Source of the DNA: an uncultured Treponema sp.
GTDB lineage: Bacteria > Spirochaetota > Spirochaetia > Treponematales > Treponemataceae
DNA: 16,160 nucleotides
Reading direction: 5' to 3'
NCBI GenBank assembly: GCA_937890485.1
Contig: CALBXN010000116.1
Span: 1-16,160, forward strand
Shown: positions 1 to 7,951 of the stretch, in pieces
Numbering within the stretch: the stretch's first letter is position 1
Layout: every line of letters begins with the position of its first letter
Translations under genes and position numbers: made by a program
Notes under the pieces: generated by a model
The model's database searches: none
What the model was told of the DNA's origin: nothing
What the model saw: only the letters and a program-made list of their open reading frames with translations

Positions 1-613
1 CGTTTACATTTACACGACGAATTTCCCCAACTCCGTTTCGTACTTTGTCATGAACAGAGTAAACCGTTTTCATTGTGTCAGCAATGTAATCAACTGCTGA
101 ATCAGGATGTTCCCCAAAAACAATTACAAGTCGTTTATGACCAATTTTTGAAGCTAAAACATGAGTTTCTGCTTCAACTTCTGCTTGAGAAAGAACTCTG
201 CGTACTTGCATACCGTTATCTTCTCGGAAACCGCAATATCTACAACCGTTTACACATTTGCTACTTAGATAAAGAGGTGCAAAAGTAACAATTCTGTTAT
301 CGTAAACTTGTTTCTTTATTTCTTCAGCAGCCTGAAAAACTTCTTGGCGTAAATCAGGATCTTTTACATTTACAAGAGCTGCCACATCTGCATCGTCCAT
401 AAGATTGATTTCGTGGGCTTTTTCTAAGATTCCCCTAATTCTTTCTTTTGAAACCTTTTGATTATCCTGTAAAGTTTGTTTTATTTTTGCATCATCTATA
501 AAATCGTGACCATTTTCAAGGTATTTATCGATTTCTTCTTGTTTTATTTGATTTTTAACCCAATCTGAAACTGATGATATTTTTTCACCTGAGCATGTTT
601 TTATTGTGTCCAT
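1..613 (-). CDS. hydG: [FeFe]-hydrogenase H-cluster maturase HydG (5' part, cut by window edge)
   Basis: Partial gene: the first 204 residues are present and the rest lies beyond base 1; full HydG proteins are roughly 470 residues. HydG is a radical SAM enzyme that cleaves tyrosine to supply the CO and CN ligands of the [FeFe]-hydrogenase H-cluster in the cytoplasm. The radical-SAM CX3CX2C motif is visible as C120-VNG-C124-RY-C127, preceded by the family-typical FAPLYLSSKC block (111-120). A helical N-terminal region of about 105 residues precedes it, as in HydG and its relative ThiH. The spacing and the CVNGCRYCGF wording favour HydG over ThiH and BioB. The start is the ATG at 613-611; no SD precedes it, but a TATAAT hexamer lies 6 nt upstream, suggesting a leaderless transcript. 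It is divergent from a rubredoxin gene, compatible with anaerobic electron-transfer metabolism. Confidence 0.93.
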   Translation of the reverse strand, partial: MDTIKTCSGEKISSVSDWVKNQIKQEEIDKYLENGHDFIDDAKIKQTLQDNQKVSKERIRGILEKAHEINLMDDADVAALVNVKDPDLRQEVFQAAEEIKKQVYDNRIVTFAPLYLSSKCVNGCRYCGFREDNGMQVRRVLSQAEVEAETHVLASKIGHKRLVIVFGEHPDSAVDYIADTMKTVYSVHDKVRNGVGEIRRVNVN

Positions 614-619
614 AAATTA

Positions 620-625
620 ATTATA
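620..625 (-). promoter_or_regulatory. Putative leaderless promoter -10 of hydG
   Basis: On the minus strand a perfect TATAAT (625 to 620) ends 6 nt before the hydG ATG. With normal spacing, transcription would start at or beside the A of the ATG. The -35 region is poor (TTTTCT-like near 643-648), so this rests mainly on the -10. Confidence 0.45.
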
Positions 626-670
626 TACGATAAATTCATTAAAGAAAATAGCAAAATTTATAAGATTTAT

Positions 671-698
671 TTGATTTATTATTTTTATGAATTATATT
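671..698 (+). promoter_or_regulatory. Putative rubredoxin promoter
   Basis: TTGATT (671-676) and TATATT (693-698) are separated by 16 bp and lie upstream of the GGAGG ribosome binding site at 718-722. In such AT-rich DNA other choices are possible; TATACA at 704-709 is an alternative -10. Confidence 0.4.
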
Positions 699-726
699 TA
701 AAATATACAACAGTTTTGGAGGTAAT

Positions 727-861
727 ATGAAACACGTTTGTACTTTATGTGGGTATGTTTATGACGATACTGTGGAAGAAATTCCTTTTGATGAATTACC
801 AGAAGATTGGATTTGTCCTCTTTGTGGGGCTGCAAAATCTGAATTTGTGTTACAAGAATAA
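727..861 (+). CDS. Rubredoxin, short type
   Basis: A 44-residue protein starting at ATG 727 behind a strong SD (GGAGG, 718-722) and ending at TAA 859-861. Two rubredoxin knuckles are visible, C5-TL-C8-G-Y and C30-PL-C33-G, which bind one iron through four cysteines, along with the conserved aromatic and proline positions (Y10, Y12, P25, W28). It is shorter than the common 52-54 residue rubredoxins because the loop between the knuckles is reduced, as in the 45-residue Desulfovibrio desulfuricans protein. It is a cytoplasmic one-electron carrier, likely serving oxygen or peroxide detoxification or other redox partners. It stands alone, divergent from hydG and closed by its own terminator; no partner oxidoreductase is adjacent. 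Confidence 0.95.
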   Translation: MKHVCTLCGYVYDDTVEEIPFDELPEDWICPLCGAAKSEFVLQE

Positions 862-933
862 ATTTTGTAACCATTTGAATAAATAACGGTTTAATTTATA
901 TAAAGCGAAAAAACTACTACAACTCCTCGTAGA

Positions 934-971
934 GTGCTATCTAGCAAGTTTTGTTAGATAGCACTTTTTTT
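934..971 (+). terminator. Rho-independent terminator of the rubredoxin gene
   Basis: A 13-bp stem (934-946 with 952-964, one G-T pair) with a 5-nt loop is followed by seven T residues (965-971). The T tail is on the plus strand only, so it ends the rubredoxin transcript. It stops just short of the end of the convergent GH13 gene. Confidence 0.9.
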
Positions 972-978
972 ATAGGAA

Positions 979-2922
979 TTATTTTATCGATAAATCTATC
1001 AAATATGATTTTCCTGCAGGAATTTTGACTTTCAAAAAGCCAGAATCCACAGAAGTTTCTAATTTGTTGCCAAAAACATCAGTTTTTGGAATATTTTTAG
1101 AAAAATCTTTTCCAAAAATGTAAATTGGAAGTTTTATTTCTCTATCTTCTGTATCTGATGATGCAACTGTGATAAATAAATCTTTAGGAGTAAATCTTGC
1201 AAATGCAACAACATAATCTTCGTCCCACAAAAATTTAAATCCACCATCTGCAAAAGCAGGAGATGTGGTTTTTATCTTTGTTAGAGTAGAGTACATCTTG
1301 TAGGCATCTGTGCTTTCGATATCTTTATCCCATGGCATTGGATATCGGCAACCTTCCATTGCAGGTGCAGTTCCGTCGATTTCTGCTTCATCGCCATAAT
1401 AAATATTAGCACTTCCAGGAAGAGTAAACATCATTATTACAGCACCCTTGTATGCGTCTTTTGATATTTTAGGATTATTGTGCATTCTTGGAAGATCGTG
1501 ACTTCCTAAAAGATTAAATTGTACTTGTCTAATAGCAAATGGAAGTCTGTTTAAGATACTAGAAATTCTACCAGAAAAATCTTTTGCAGTCATTTTGTAT
1601 TTTACATTATTAAGTTCTGGTAATCTTGTATTTAAAATGTCTGTTTCTCCAAAAAATTGTCGAATAGGGCGAGAAGAACCGATGTAATTCATAGGAGAAT
1701 CCCACTCATCGCCATTTAAGAAATCGGTACAATCACTCCAGTCTTCTGCTAAGATATATGCTTGTGAATTTTCTTCTTTAATGCTTTTTCTAATTTCTGG
1801 CCAAACTTCGTGATGTAACTGAAGTTCATCATTTCGTGCCATAGTATCTGCAACATCAAATCGCCAACCATCTGTAGAATAAGGTGGTTTTAACCATTTT
1901 TTTACAAGGGAATCAGAATCTCTGTACAAACGATTTCGTAATTTTTCGGAAGTATAATTTAATGTTGGCAAGGTTGTTACATTGAACCAAGATTTGTACG
2001 AATTATCTTTTCCAAAAAAATAAAACTCTCTTTCTTCTGAGTTGGGATTGTTAAATGCACCTTGAGTTTTTGGAAAAAATGTTCCATCTCTATTAAACCA
2101 CTTACATGCAATCCCTGTATGATTTATAGAAACATCAAGGATTATTTTTATATCGTTTTTATGAAGTTCTTTACAAAGTTCTTCAAAGGCTTCATCACCA
2201 CCAAAATGCGGATCTACATGAAAATAATCAAGACAATCGTATTTATGAACAGTTGCTCCATAAAAAATTGGATTTAAGTAAATTGCAGTAATTCCAAGTT
2301 TTTTTAGATAAGGAATTTTTTGTGTGATTCCTTCTAGGTCTCCACCATAAAAATCTAGACAGTGGGCTTTTTCATATTCTTCAGGAACAGAATTCCAATC
2401 TTTTACTTTTTTTACAGGATAGCCGTCAAAAACATATTCATTATCTTTTACATCGTTATCAGGATTTCCGTTACAAAATCTTTCTGGAAAAATTTGATAG
2501 AAAACTGCATTTTTTACCCAAGTTGGTTGCTGATAGTCAGTTAAAATTCTAAAATCGTAAGCTTCATTTGGAATATAAGTTGTAATTCCATTTTCAGTAT
2601 AATAATAAATACAATCTTCTGTTGTTAGATAAAACTGATAACGCAATTCTTTTTCAAAAACTTGAATAGAAGTTTCGTAACGAGACAAACCATTTGCAGT
2701 ATTTGTTGCTAAAATGTTTTTGTCTGTAATTTTTTTCATTTTGAACAATCGTTCAACACCGTTTAATTTTGTTCTTAATACAACTGCTTTTACAGGAGAA
2801 TCTTCTGAAAGTTGTAATGCAATAGTAATTTTTTCGCCTTTTTTTGGTAAAGGATTGCTAACAAACCATTTTGAACCGTCGCTGTAGACGCTTTTTAACC
2901 AATCGTTATTATTTGTCATCAT
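979..2922 (-). CDS. GH13 alpha-glycosidase, cyclomaltodextrinase/neopullulanase/maltogenic-amylase type
   Basis: A 647-residue enzyme of the alpha-amylase clan that hydrolyses alpha-glucans, probably linear or cyclic maltodextrins. The N-terminal ~130 residues look like the beta-sandwich found in CMD/neopullulanase enzymes. The (beta/alpha)8 barrel starts at about 137 with the family phrase YQIFPERF (142-149). The conserved GH13 regions are visible: YLNPIF (215-220), DVSINH (263-268), GWRFDVAD (352-359; nucleophile D356), ILAEDW (390-395; acid/base E393) and SHD (474-476; transition-state D476). A C-terminal beta domain follows from about 565. There is no signal peptide, so it is cytoplasmic and probably acts on imported maltodextrins. 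The start is the first of two consecutive ATGs; a consensus promoter ends 6 nt before it and there is no SD. No sugar transporter is adjacent. The exact substrate cannot be read from the sequence. Confidence 0.92.
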   Translation of the reverse strand: MMTNNNDWLKSVYSDGSKWFVSNPLPKKGEKITIALQLSEDSPVKAVVLRTKLNGVERLFKMKKITDKNILATNTANGLSRYETSIQVFEKELRYQFYLTTEDCIYYYTENGITTYIPNEAYDFRILTDYQQPTWVKNAVFYQIFPERFCNGNPDNDVKDNEYVFDGYPVKKVKDWNSVPEEYEKAHCLDFYGGDLEGITQKIPYLKKLGITAIYLNPIFYGATVHKYDCLDYFHVDPHFGGDEAFEELCKELHKNDIKIILDVSINHTGIACKWFNRDGTFFPKTQGAFNNPNSEEREFYFFGKDNSYKSWFNVTTLPTLNYTSEKLRNRLYRDSDSLVKKWLKPPYSTDGWRFDVADTMARNDELQLHHEVWPEIRKSIKEENSQAYILAEDWSDCTDFLNGDEWDSPMNYIGSSRPIRQFFGETDILNTRLPELNNVKYKMTAKDFSGRISSILNRLPFAIRQVQFNLLGSHDLPRMHNNPKISKDAYKGAVIMMFTLPGSANIYYGDEAEIDGTAPAMEGCRYPMPWDKDIESTDAYKMYSTLTKIKTTSPAFADGGFKFLWDEDYVVAFARFTPKDLFITVASSDTEDREIKLPIYIFGKDFSKNIPKTDVFGNKLETSVDSGFLKVKIPAGKSYLIDLSIK

Positions 2923-2928
2923 TTTTTT

Positions 2929-2957
2929 AGAATATCACTATATTTTACTTCTGTCAA
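2929..2957 (-). promoter_or_regulatory. Consensus promoter of the GH13 gene, predicting a leaderless mRNA
   Basis: On the minus strand a perfect TTGACA (2957 to 2952) is followed after 17 bp by TATTCT (2934 to 2929), then six A residues and the ATG at 2922. The expected transcription start coincides with the start codon. Confidence 0.7.
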
Positions 2958-2965
2958 AATAAAGA

Positions 2966-2993
2966 TTGCAGATAAAAAATACTGTGGTATAAT
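2966..2993 (+). promoter_or_regulatory. Promoter of the chemotaxis receptor gene
   Basis: TTGCAG (2966-2971), a 16-bp spacer and a perfect TATAAT (2988-2993) with an extended -10 TG at 2985-2986. It resembles a housekeeping sigma-70 promoter, not the flagellar sigma-28 type. It lies back to back with the GH13 promoter, the two -35 boxes being 8 bp apart. The leader carries the SD AAGGA at 3012-3016. Confidence 0.75.
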
Positions 2994-3022
2994 ATAATAA
3001 ATATATTTTTTAAGGATTTCTT

Positions 3023-4837
3023 ATGAATATTTTATCACAAAAAACTCGATTACTTACTTTTATTTCCTTGTGTATAGCAATTTTAAGTATTTTTTTAACA
3101 GTTTTTGCTATTATTTCGATGAAAAATATTTCAACAGAAATTTTTAATCAACAAGGATTTTCTATCGTTCAAAAAGCTCAAAAATATATTGACGGAAAAG
3201 GATTTGCTGAATTTTCAAAAGATTATTCACAATTAAATGAATTTTATTATGATACATATAATTCCTTATTCACTTTGAAAAATAATACAGATTGTACATA
3301 TCTTTACACCTTTGTAGTTTCTCCAAAAAATGAATTTACTTACATCATTGATGCCAGTGATGTACTAACAAGTGAAGATGTAGAAAGTCCTGGAACAATT
3401 TTTGATGCTTCTGAAGATTTAGAAATAATTCAAAAATGTATTACTGACAAAAAAATTGTTGCTACAGAAATGTACTATACAGAAGAGTGGGGCTGGATTA
3501 TCACTTTCTATGGACCAATTTTATCAAACAATTCTGTTGTAGGTGTAGTTGCCTGTGATTTTTTAGTATTTGATTTTCTTTCACAAGTAAAATTTGTTCA
3601 AACAATAATGATAATAATTGGAATAGTTTTTTTAATAATTTTTTCAGTTATTTCTGGAATTTATTTATCTTTATTCTTCAAAAAATTGAAAGATGTTACA
3701 GATGCCATGATTGGAATTTCAAATGGCAAAACTGATTTAACAGCAAGATTAGAAGTTTCATCAAAGGACGAGTTAGGTCAGTTAGCTTTGGCTTGTAATA
3801 CTGTTATTGAAAAACTACAAAGTATGATTTTGCTTGTAAAAAAATCTGTTTCTGGTTTAACAAGTAAAAGTGAAAATCTTTATAACGATAGTGAAGCAAC
3901 TTTATCACAAATTGAAAATATAAAAACAAATGTTGATGGAATTGATAATAAGGCAGAAAGTCAACACTCATTAACTATAAAAACTTATGAAAATATTGAT
4001 TCTTTAAGAGAAAATATTTCATCGTTATCATCTAGTATAAACGAACAAACTTCTGCGATAAGACAATCTTCTACAGCCATTGAAGAAATTACAGCAAATA
4101 TTGAATCAATTTCAAAAAATGTAAATGTTATTGCTGAAGATTATGAAACCATTGTAGGTGAAACAAAAGAAGGAATTAAATTACAACGGGAAGTAAGTGA
4201 AAAAATCGAAGAAATTGAAATTGAAGCACATAAATTACAAGAAGCAAATGTTATTATAAATGATATTGCAGAGCAAACAAATTTACTTGCTATGAATGCT
4301 TCTATTGAGGCAGCCCATGCAGGAAAAGCTGGAGCTGGATTTAATGTTGTTGCCGGTGAAATAAAAGTATTAGCAGAAACATCAAATAAACAAACTGCCA
4401 TAATAAATGAGTTGCTTCATAAAGTTAATAAATCAATAGAAAGTATTGGACTTGCTTGTAAGACTTCTGAATCTTCTTTTATTTCTTTAGGTGAAAGAAT
4501 TATCGATATGGAAAAAAACTTACAACAAATTCAAGAAGGAATAAACGAACAGAATATTGGAGCTCGTCATATTTTAGAAATGGTTGATGTAATTAATTCT
4601 TCTGCAAATTCCATTATGGAAGATTCTGTTAAAATGAATAGTGATAGTAATTCAGTTCATTCTAGCGTAGAATTTTTAGGAAAATCTTCAGATGAAATTT
4701 TGCAAAATACTCATTTAGTTGTAAATTCTTTGAATAAGATAAAAGATTCAGCAATGGTAGCTTTAGAATCTACAAATCAAAATTTAAAACTTACTGAAGA
4801 ATTAAATAATTTAGTTGCAGGTTATAAAACAGAATAA
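3023..4837 (+). CDS. Methyl-accepting chemotaxis protein
   Basis: A 604-residue transmembrane chemoreceptor that would signal through CheW/CheA to the flagellar motor. TM1 lies at about 11-33 and an extracytoplasmic sensor of ~160 residues follows. The sensor ends with a Cache-like phrase, GWIITFYGPI then VVGVVACDF, at 157-180. TM2 lies at about 193-216, with HAMP to about 268. The cytoplasmic coiled-coil signalling domain has the conserved hairpin tip around 412-450 (IAEQTNLLAMNASIEAAHAG). Within the tip, canonical GExGRGFAVVA reads GKAGAGFNVVA, so the usual E and R are K and A. It starts at ATG 3023 behind AAGGA. The ligand is unknown. The divergent position next to a maltodextrin enzyme invites a link to sugars, but that is inference. 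Confidence 0.93.
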   Translation: MNILSQKTRLLTFISLCIAILSIFLTVFAIISMKNISTEIFNQQGFSIVQKAQKYIDGKGFAEFSKDYSQLNEFYYDTYNSLFTLKNNTDCTYLYTFVVSPKNEFTYIIDASDVLTSEDVESPGTIFDASEDLEIIQKCITDKKIVATEMYYTEEWGWIITFYGPILSNNSVVGVVACDFLVFDFLSQVKFVQTIMIIIGIVFLIIFSVISGIYLSLFFKKLKDVTDAMIGISNGKTDLTARLEVSSKDELGQLALACNTVIEKLQSMILLVKKSVSGLTSKSENLYNDSEATLSQIENIKTNVDGIDNKAESQHSLTIKTYENIDSLRENISSLSSSINEQTSAIRQSSTAIEEITANIESISKNVNVIAEDYETIVGETKEGIKLQREVSEKIEEIEIEAHKLQEANVIINDIAEQTNLLAMNASIEAAHAGKAGAGFNVVAGEIKVLAETSNKQTAIINELLHKVNKSIESIGLACKTSESSFISLGERIIDMEKNLQQIQEGINEQNIGARHILEMVDVINSSANSIMEDSVKMNSDSNSVHSSVEFLGKSSDEILQNTHLVVNSLNKIKDSAMVALESTNQNLKLTEELNNLVAGYKTE

Positions 4838-4875
4838 AAAGAGTTGTTACTTCAAAATTGAAAATAACAACTCTT
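4833..4875 (-). terminator. Terminator between convergent MCP and serine hydrolase genes
   Basis: An 11-bp perfect stem (4839-4849 with 4865-4875) encloses a smaller TTCA/TGAA hairpin. On the minus strand it is followed by TTTATTC, so it best fits the end of the serine hydrolase transcript. The plus-strand side has no T run, so termination of the MCP mRNA here would be weak. Confidence 0.65.
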
Positions 4876-4887
4876 CTGTACTAAAAA

Positions 4888-6234
4888 TTATTTCTCCATC
4901 AAATAATCAGCAATTGCTTCGTATGCAGGAATTGAAACTGGATCAATGTATTTGTTTGAAGAAAGTGGATTTGAAGCAAATCTTACAATTACCATTTCTG
5001 CAACAGGGTCAATGTAGATTGCTTGTCCGTGAACACCACGAGCCATAAATGCTTTGTGTTCATTATTTGTTATCCACCAAAAGTTATGATAGCTCCAACC
5101 TTTTAGTAATGGATATTCACCACCTTTGGCAAAAAGTTCAGGATCTCCACCACTAGAAAATTCCTCAACTGCTTCTTTTGGAATAACTTCATATCTTCCA
5201 AGTTTTCCGTGATTACGAATCATTTCCCCAAAGATTGCCATATCATTTAAGTTCAAACTAAAACCGCCACCAGCGTAAGCAATTCCTGCTGGATCTACTA
5301 AGTAATATCCATCATATTTTGCACCCATAGGAACCCAAATCTTTTCTGAAATTAATTCAGTAATACTTTTATTTGTAACTTTTGATATAACCCATCCAAT
5401 TACTTCAGTGTTTACAGTTTTGTATTCAAATTTTTCACCGTGTTCTTGCCCAGGAATTTTTTTCAAAGTTGCAAGATATTCATAGTAATCATAAGGACCT
5501 GTGTAATTATCTGGTCTAAAAGGATTTCCGGATTCTGCATATTGCCAAACACCAGCATTAGGATTTGTGTAATCTTCTGTGTAATCAACAGAAGTTGTCA
5601 TATCTAAAACTTGCTGAACTGTTGCATCACCAAAAGCTGAATCGGTTAATTCTGGAATATAATATGAAATAAATTTGTTTGTATCAATTTGACCTTCTGC
5701 TATTAAGATTGACGCAATTGTTCCTGCAAAAGATTTACTTACAGACATTGCAGTATGAATTCCATCTGGAGTTAAACCTGCAGGATATGTTTCATAAACG
5801 ATTTTTCCTTTATGAAGAATAATAATTCCGTCTGTGTAGTTTGCATCCAAAAATTCTTGCCAGTTCATTGGTGTTTCTGAATTCCAAGGTGTAAACACGA
5901 TGCTTTCAATTTCTTTATCATGTTTAGTTCTTAAAGTATAGTAATCATCTTTTGCAGAAAGAACTCTTCTTGAAGGGAAAAATTCTCTCATGTGATTTAC
6001 ACTATATCTTAAAGCTGGAAAATTAAAAAAAGAACCATCTTTTGCAGATAGAATTTTATCTTTTGGTGGTGGAAAGCCTTGCATCCACTCCATTTTATTT
6101 GGATTTGATTCTTCTGCATTTAATACAGTTTGTGTAGCAGTATTTTGAGATTCCTCTGTTGTAGTGTTGTCTGTTTGTGCAAATATACTAATCATACATA
6201 CTACCATAAATATTGTTGTTGAAAGTTTTTTCAT
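4888..6234 (-). CDS. Secreted NylB-like / beta-lactamase-fold serine hydrolase
   Basis: A 448-residue protein with an N-terminal signal peptide (hydrophobic 8-19, likely cleaved after FAQ), followed by a low-complexity T/E/N/Q linker to about 48. The class-C beta-lactamase/PBP-like fold is shown by SxxK (S164-VS-K167, nucleophile and general base). A YxxxN-type second motif reads Y271-KTVN-T, as in 6-aminohexanoate-dimer hydrolases, instead of the YxN of true AmpC enzymes. The block GGGFSLNLNDMAIFG (322-336) is typical of the family. The usual KTG triad is replaced by HGQ around 402-404. This points to an esterase, amidase or peptidase acting in the periplasm, not a genuine beta-lactamase; the substrate is unknown. 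The start is ATG 6234 with a perfect SD AGGAGG (6240-6245, minus). Confidence 0.85.
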   Translation of the reverse strand: MKKLSTTIFMVVCMISIFAQTDNTTTEESQNTATQTVLNAEESNPNKMEWMQGFPPPKDKILSAKDGSFFNFPALRYSVNHMREFFPSRRVLSAKDDYYTLRTKHDKEIESIVFTPWNSETPMNWQEFLDANYTDGIIILHKGKIVYETYPAGLTPDGIHTAMSVSKSFAGTIASILIAEGQIDTNKFISYYIPELTDSAFGDATVQQVLDMTTSVDYTEDYTNPNAGVWQYAESGNPFRPDNYTGPYDYYEYLATLKKIPGQEHGEKFEYKTVNTEVIGWVISKVTNKSITELISEKIWVPMGAKYDGYYLVDPAGIAYAGGGFSLNLNDMAIFGEMIRNHGKLGRYEVIPKEAVEEFSSGGDPELFAKGGEYPLLKGWSYHNFWWITNNEHKAFMARGVHGQAIYIDPVAEMVIVRFASNPLSSNKYIDPVSIPAYEAIADYLMEK

Positions 6235-6276
6235 TTCAACCTCCTGTAAAAATAAAAGTTCACAATGTAAACTTTA

Positions 6277-6308
6277 AAATCTATAAATTTTATGTGAATT
6301 ATAGATTT
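6277..6308. repeat. Inverted repeat over the serine hydrolase promoter
   Basis: A perfect 10-bp inverted repeat, AAATCTATAA (6277-6286) and TTATAGATTT (6299-6308), with a 12-nt spacer. The right arm overlaps a minus-strand TATAAT (6303 to 6298), the best -10 candidate for the serine hydrolase, whose -35 is weak. It could be an operator for an unidentified regulator, though the arms are very AT-rich. Confidence 0.4.
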
Positions 6309-6354
6309 CATTTAAAATGATAATTCATTGAAAACTATAATTCAAATTTACTTG

Positions 6355-6403
6355 TTGACAAAATGCTATAAAATAAGTATTGTGTATATTAGATATACAC
6401 AAT
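6355..6403 (+). promoter_or_regulatory. ABC operon promoter with overlapping GntR/YtrA-type operator
   Basis: A perfect TTGACA (6355-6360) and TATTGT (6378-6383) are separated by 17 bp. A perfect 11-bp inverted repeat, ATTGTGTATAT (6379-6389) and ATATACACAAT (6393-6403) with centre TAG, covers the -10 and the start region. The operon encodes a YtrA-type GntR repressor as its last gene, so this palindrome is its most likely operator. Binding would block RNA polymerase, giving autorepression relieved by an unknown inducer. The SD AGAGGTG (6409-6415) follows. Confidence 0.8.
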
Positions 6404-6419
6404 GTAACAGAGGTGAAGA

Positions 6420-7289
6420 ATGAACTTATTAGAAGTAGAAAATCTGTGTAAAACATTTCCGACCTTTTCATTAAAAGATGTTAGCTTTAAAATTGAAGAA
6501 GGTTATATCATGGGTTTTATCGGACGTAACGGTGCAGGAAAAACAACGACTCTAAAATCAATGTTAAATTTTATTTCAGCTGATAAAGGTAAATGTATTA
6601 TAAACGGTTTTGATATTTCACAAGATGAAATGAATGTAAAAAAATCTATTGGATTTGTTTCTGGTACAGATGCTTTTTATTCAACTGCAAAAATAAAAAA
6701 AATTACTTCCATCACCAAAAAATTTTTTGATAATTGGAATGATGAACTTTACAAAAAATTATTAGTTACATTTAAAATTGATGAAAATAAAAAGATTAAA
6801 GAATTATCTGCTGGTATGAAAATAAAATATCAAATTGCATTAGCAATGAGTCATGATGCAAAATTGTTAATTCTTGATGAACCAACAAGTGGGCTTGATC
6901 CAGTTTCAAGAGATGAACTTATAATGCTTTTTAGAGAATACATCAGTGATGGTAAACATTCTATTTTATTTTCAACTCATATAACTTCTGATTTAGAAAA
7001 ATGTGCAGATTACATAACATACATAAAAGATGGAAAGATTATTAAGTCTACAGATATTTGTTCTTTCAAAGAAGATTATATTTTAGTTGCTGGAAAAAAA
7101 GAACAATTAACAGATGAATTAAAAAACAATATGATTGGATTATATCAACATAATTTTGGTTTTGAAGGAATGATTGAAAAATCTAAAATGGATTTAACAA
7201 AAGATTTGCAAATTACAAATCCTAGCTTAGAAGAAATTATGGTTTGTATGGAAAGAGAAAATTTTAATTTGAAAGGAGATGAAAATTAA
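6420..7289 (+). CDS. ABC transporter ATP-binding protein
   Basis: A 289-residue ATPase of the CcmA/YtrB type, the energising subunit of an ABC-2 exporter at the inner face of the membrane. Walker A is GRNGAGKT (35-42), the signature LSAGM (129-133), Walker B LLILDEP (149-155) and the switch histidine H187 in STH. The Q-loop region (IGFVSGTDAFYS, about 77-88) has no glutamine at the usual place, a variation to note. A C-terminal extension of about 80 residues follows the nucleotide-binding core. The stop is 2 nt from the permease start and the set is completed by a GntR regulator, the gene order of YtrA-type cassettes responding to envelope or antibiotic stress. The transported substrate is unknown. 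The divergent neighbour is the serine hydrolase. Confidence 0.93.
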   Translation: MNLLEVENLCKTFPTFSLKDVSFKIEEGYIMGFIGRNGAGKTTTLKSMLNFISADKGKCIINGFDISQDEMNVKKSIGFVSGTDAFYSTAKIKKITSITKKFFDNWNDELYKKLLVTFKIDENKKIKELSAGMKIKYQIALAMSHDAKLLILDEPTSGLDPVSRDELIMLFREYISDGKHSILFSTHITSDLEKCADYITYIKDGKIIKSTDICSFKEDYILVAGKKEQLTDELKNNMIGLYQHNFGFEGMIEKSKMDLTKDLQITNPSLEEIMVCMERENFNLKGDEN

Positions 7290-7291
7290 AA

Positions 7292-7951
7292 ATGAAAAAT
7301 TTATTGTTAAAAGAATTTAAATTATGTTTTAGCGTTGTGAATTATATATTTTTACTTTTTGCAGTAATGGTTTTAATTCCAAATTATCCATGTTACGTTT
7401 CATTTCTATATCTTGTACTAAACTGCTTTTTACTTTTCAAAAATACTGATTTAAACAAAGATTTGCAATATTCATTAATTTTACCAATTAAAAAATCAGA
7501 TATTGTAAAAGCAAGATGTTTTAGCATTGGACTTTATGAAATAATTTTTATATTGTTATCAATACCATTTGCAATATTGAATATAAAACTTTTCCCTTGG
7601 GGAAATAATGCTGGAATAATTCCAAACTTTGGGTTTTATGGTTTTGTTTTAATAATGATTTCTGTATGCCATTACATATTTTTTACAATTTATTATAAAA
7701 AAGCAGAAAAACATGACAAAGCTTTTTTTATTACATTATTATTTTACATTATTTTATTCTTTATTTTTGAATTTCCTGTTTGGATTATCTATTCTGGAAA
7801 TTTACAAGAGTTAAGTTTTTTAGTAAAAAGTGATTTTATATCTCTACTTAAGCAATTTCCAATTTTAATTTTTGGAATTATATTTTATATTTTAGGTTGG
7901 ATTTTAACTTATAAAGTTTCTGCAAAAAGATTTGACAAGGTAAATCTTTAA
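7292..7951 (+). CDS. ABC-2 type permease subunit
   Basis: A 219-residue integral membrane protein with about six hydrophobic spans (near 13-29, 34-50, 78-97, 114-134, 143-166 and 188-207). A charged loop (51-75) with DLQYSLILPIKKSDIVKAR resembles the ABC2_membrane_5 family of two-gene bacterial exporters. It would pair with the upstream ATPase. ATG 7292 lies 2 nt after the ATPase stop, preceded by AAAGGAGATG (from about 7273) as SD. The TAA stop overlaps the regulator's ATG (TAATG), indicating translational coupling. What it moves cannot be told from sequence. Confidence 0.85.
   Translation: MKNLLLKEFKLCFSVVNYIFLLFAVMVLIPNYPCYVSFLYLVLNCFLLFKNTDLNKDLQYSLILPIKKSDIVKARCFSIGLYEIIFILLSIPFAILNIKLFPWGNNAGIIPNFGFYGFVLIMISVCHYIFFTIYYKKAEKHDKAFFITLLFYIILFFIFEFPVWIIYSGNLQELSFLVKSDFISLLKQFPILIFGIIFYILGWILTYKVSAKRFDKVNL

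Noticed and set aside
73..288. Plus-strand open frame of 71 codons
   Set aside because: It is the antisense shadow of hydG; the minus frame has the radical SAM motif.
4141..4401. Minus-strand open frame inside the MCP gene
   Set aside because: It is antisense to the highly conserved signalling tip of the receptor and has no RBS or recognisable domain.
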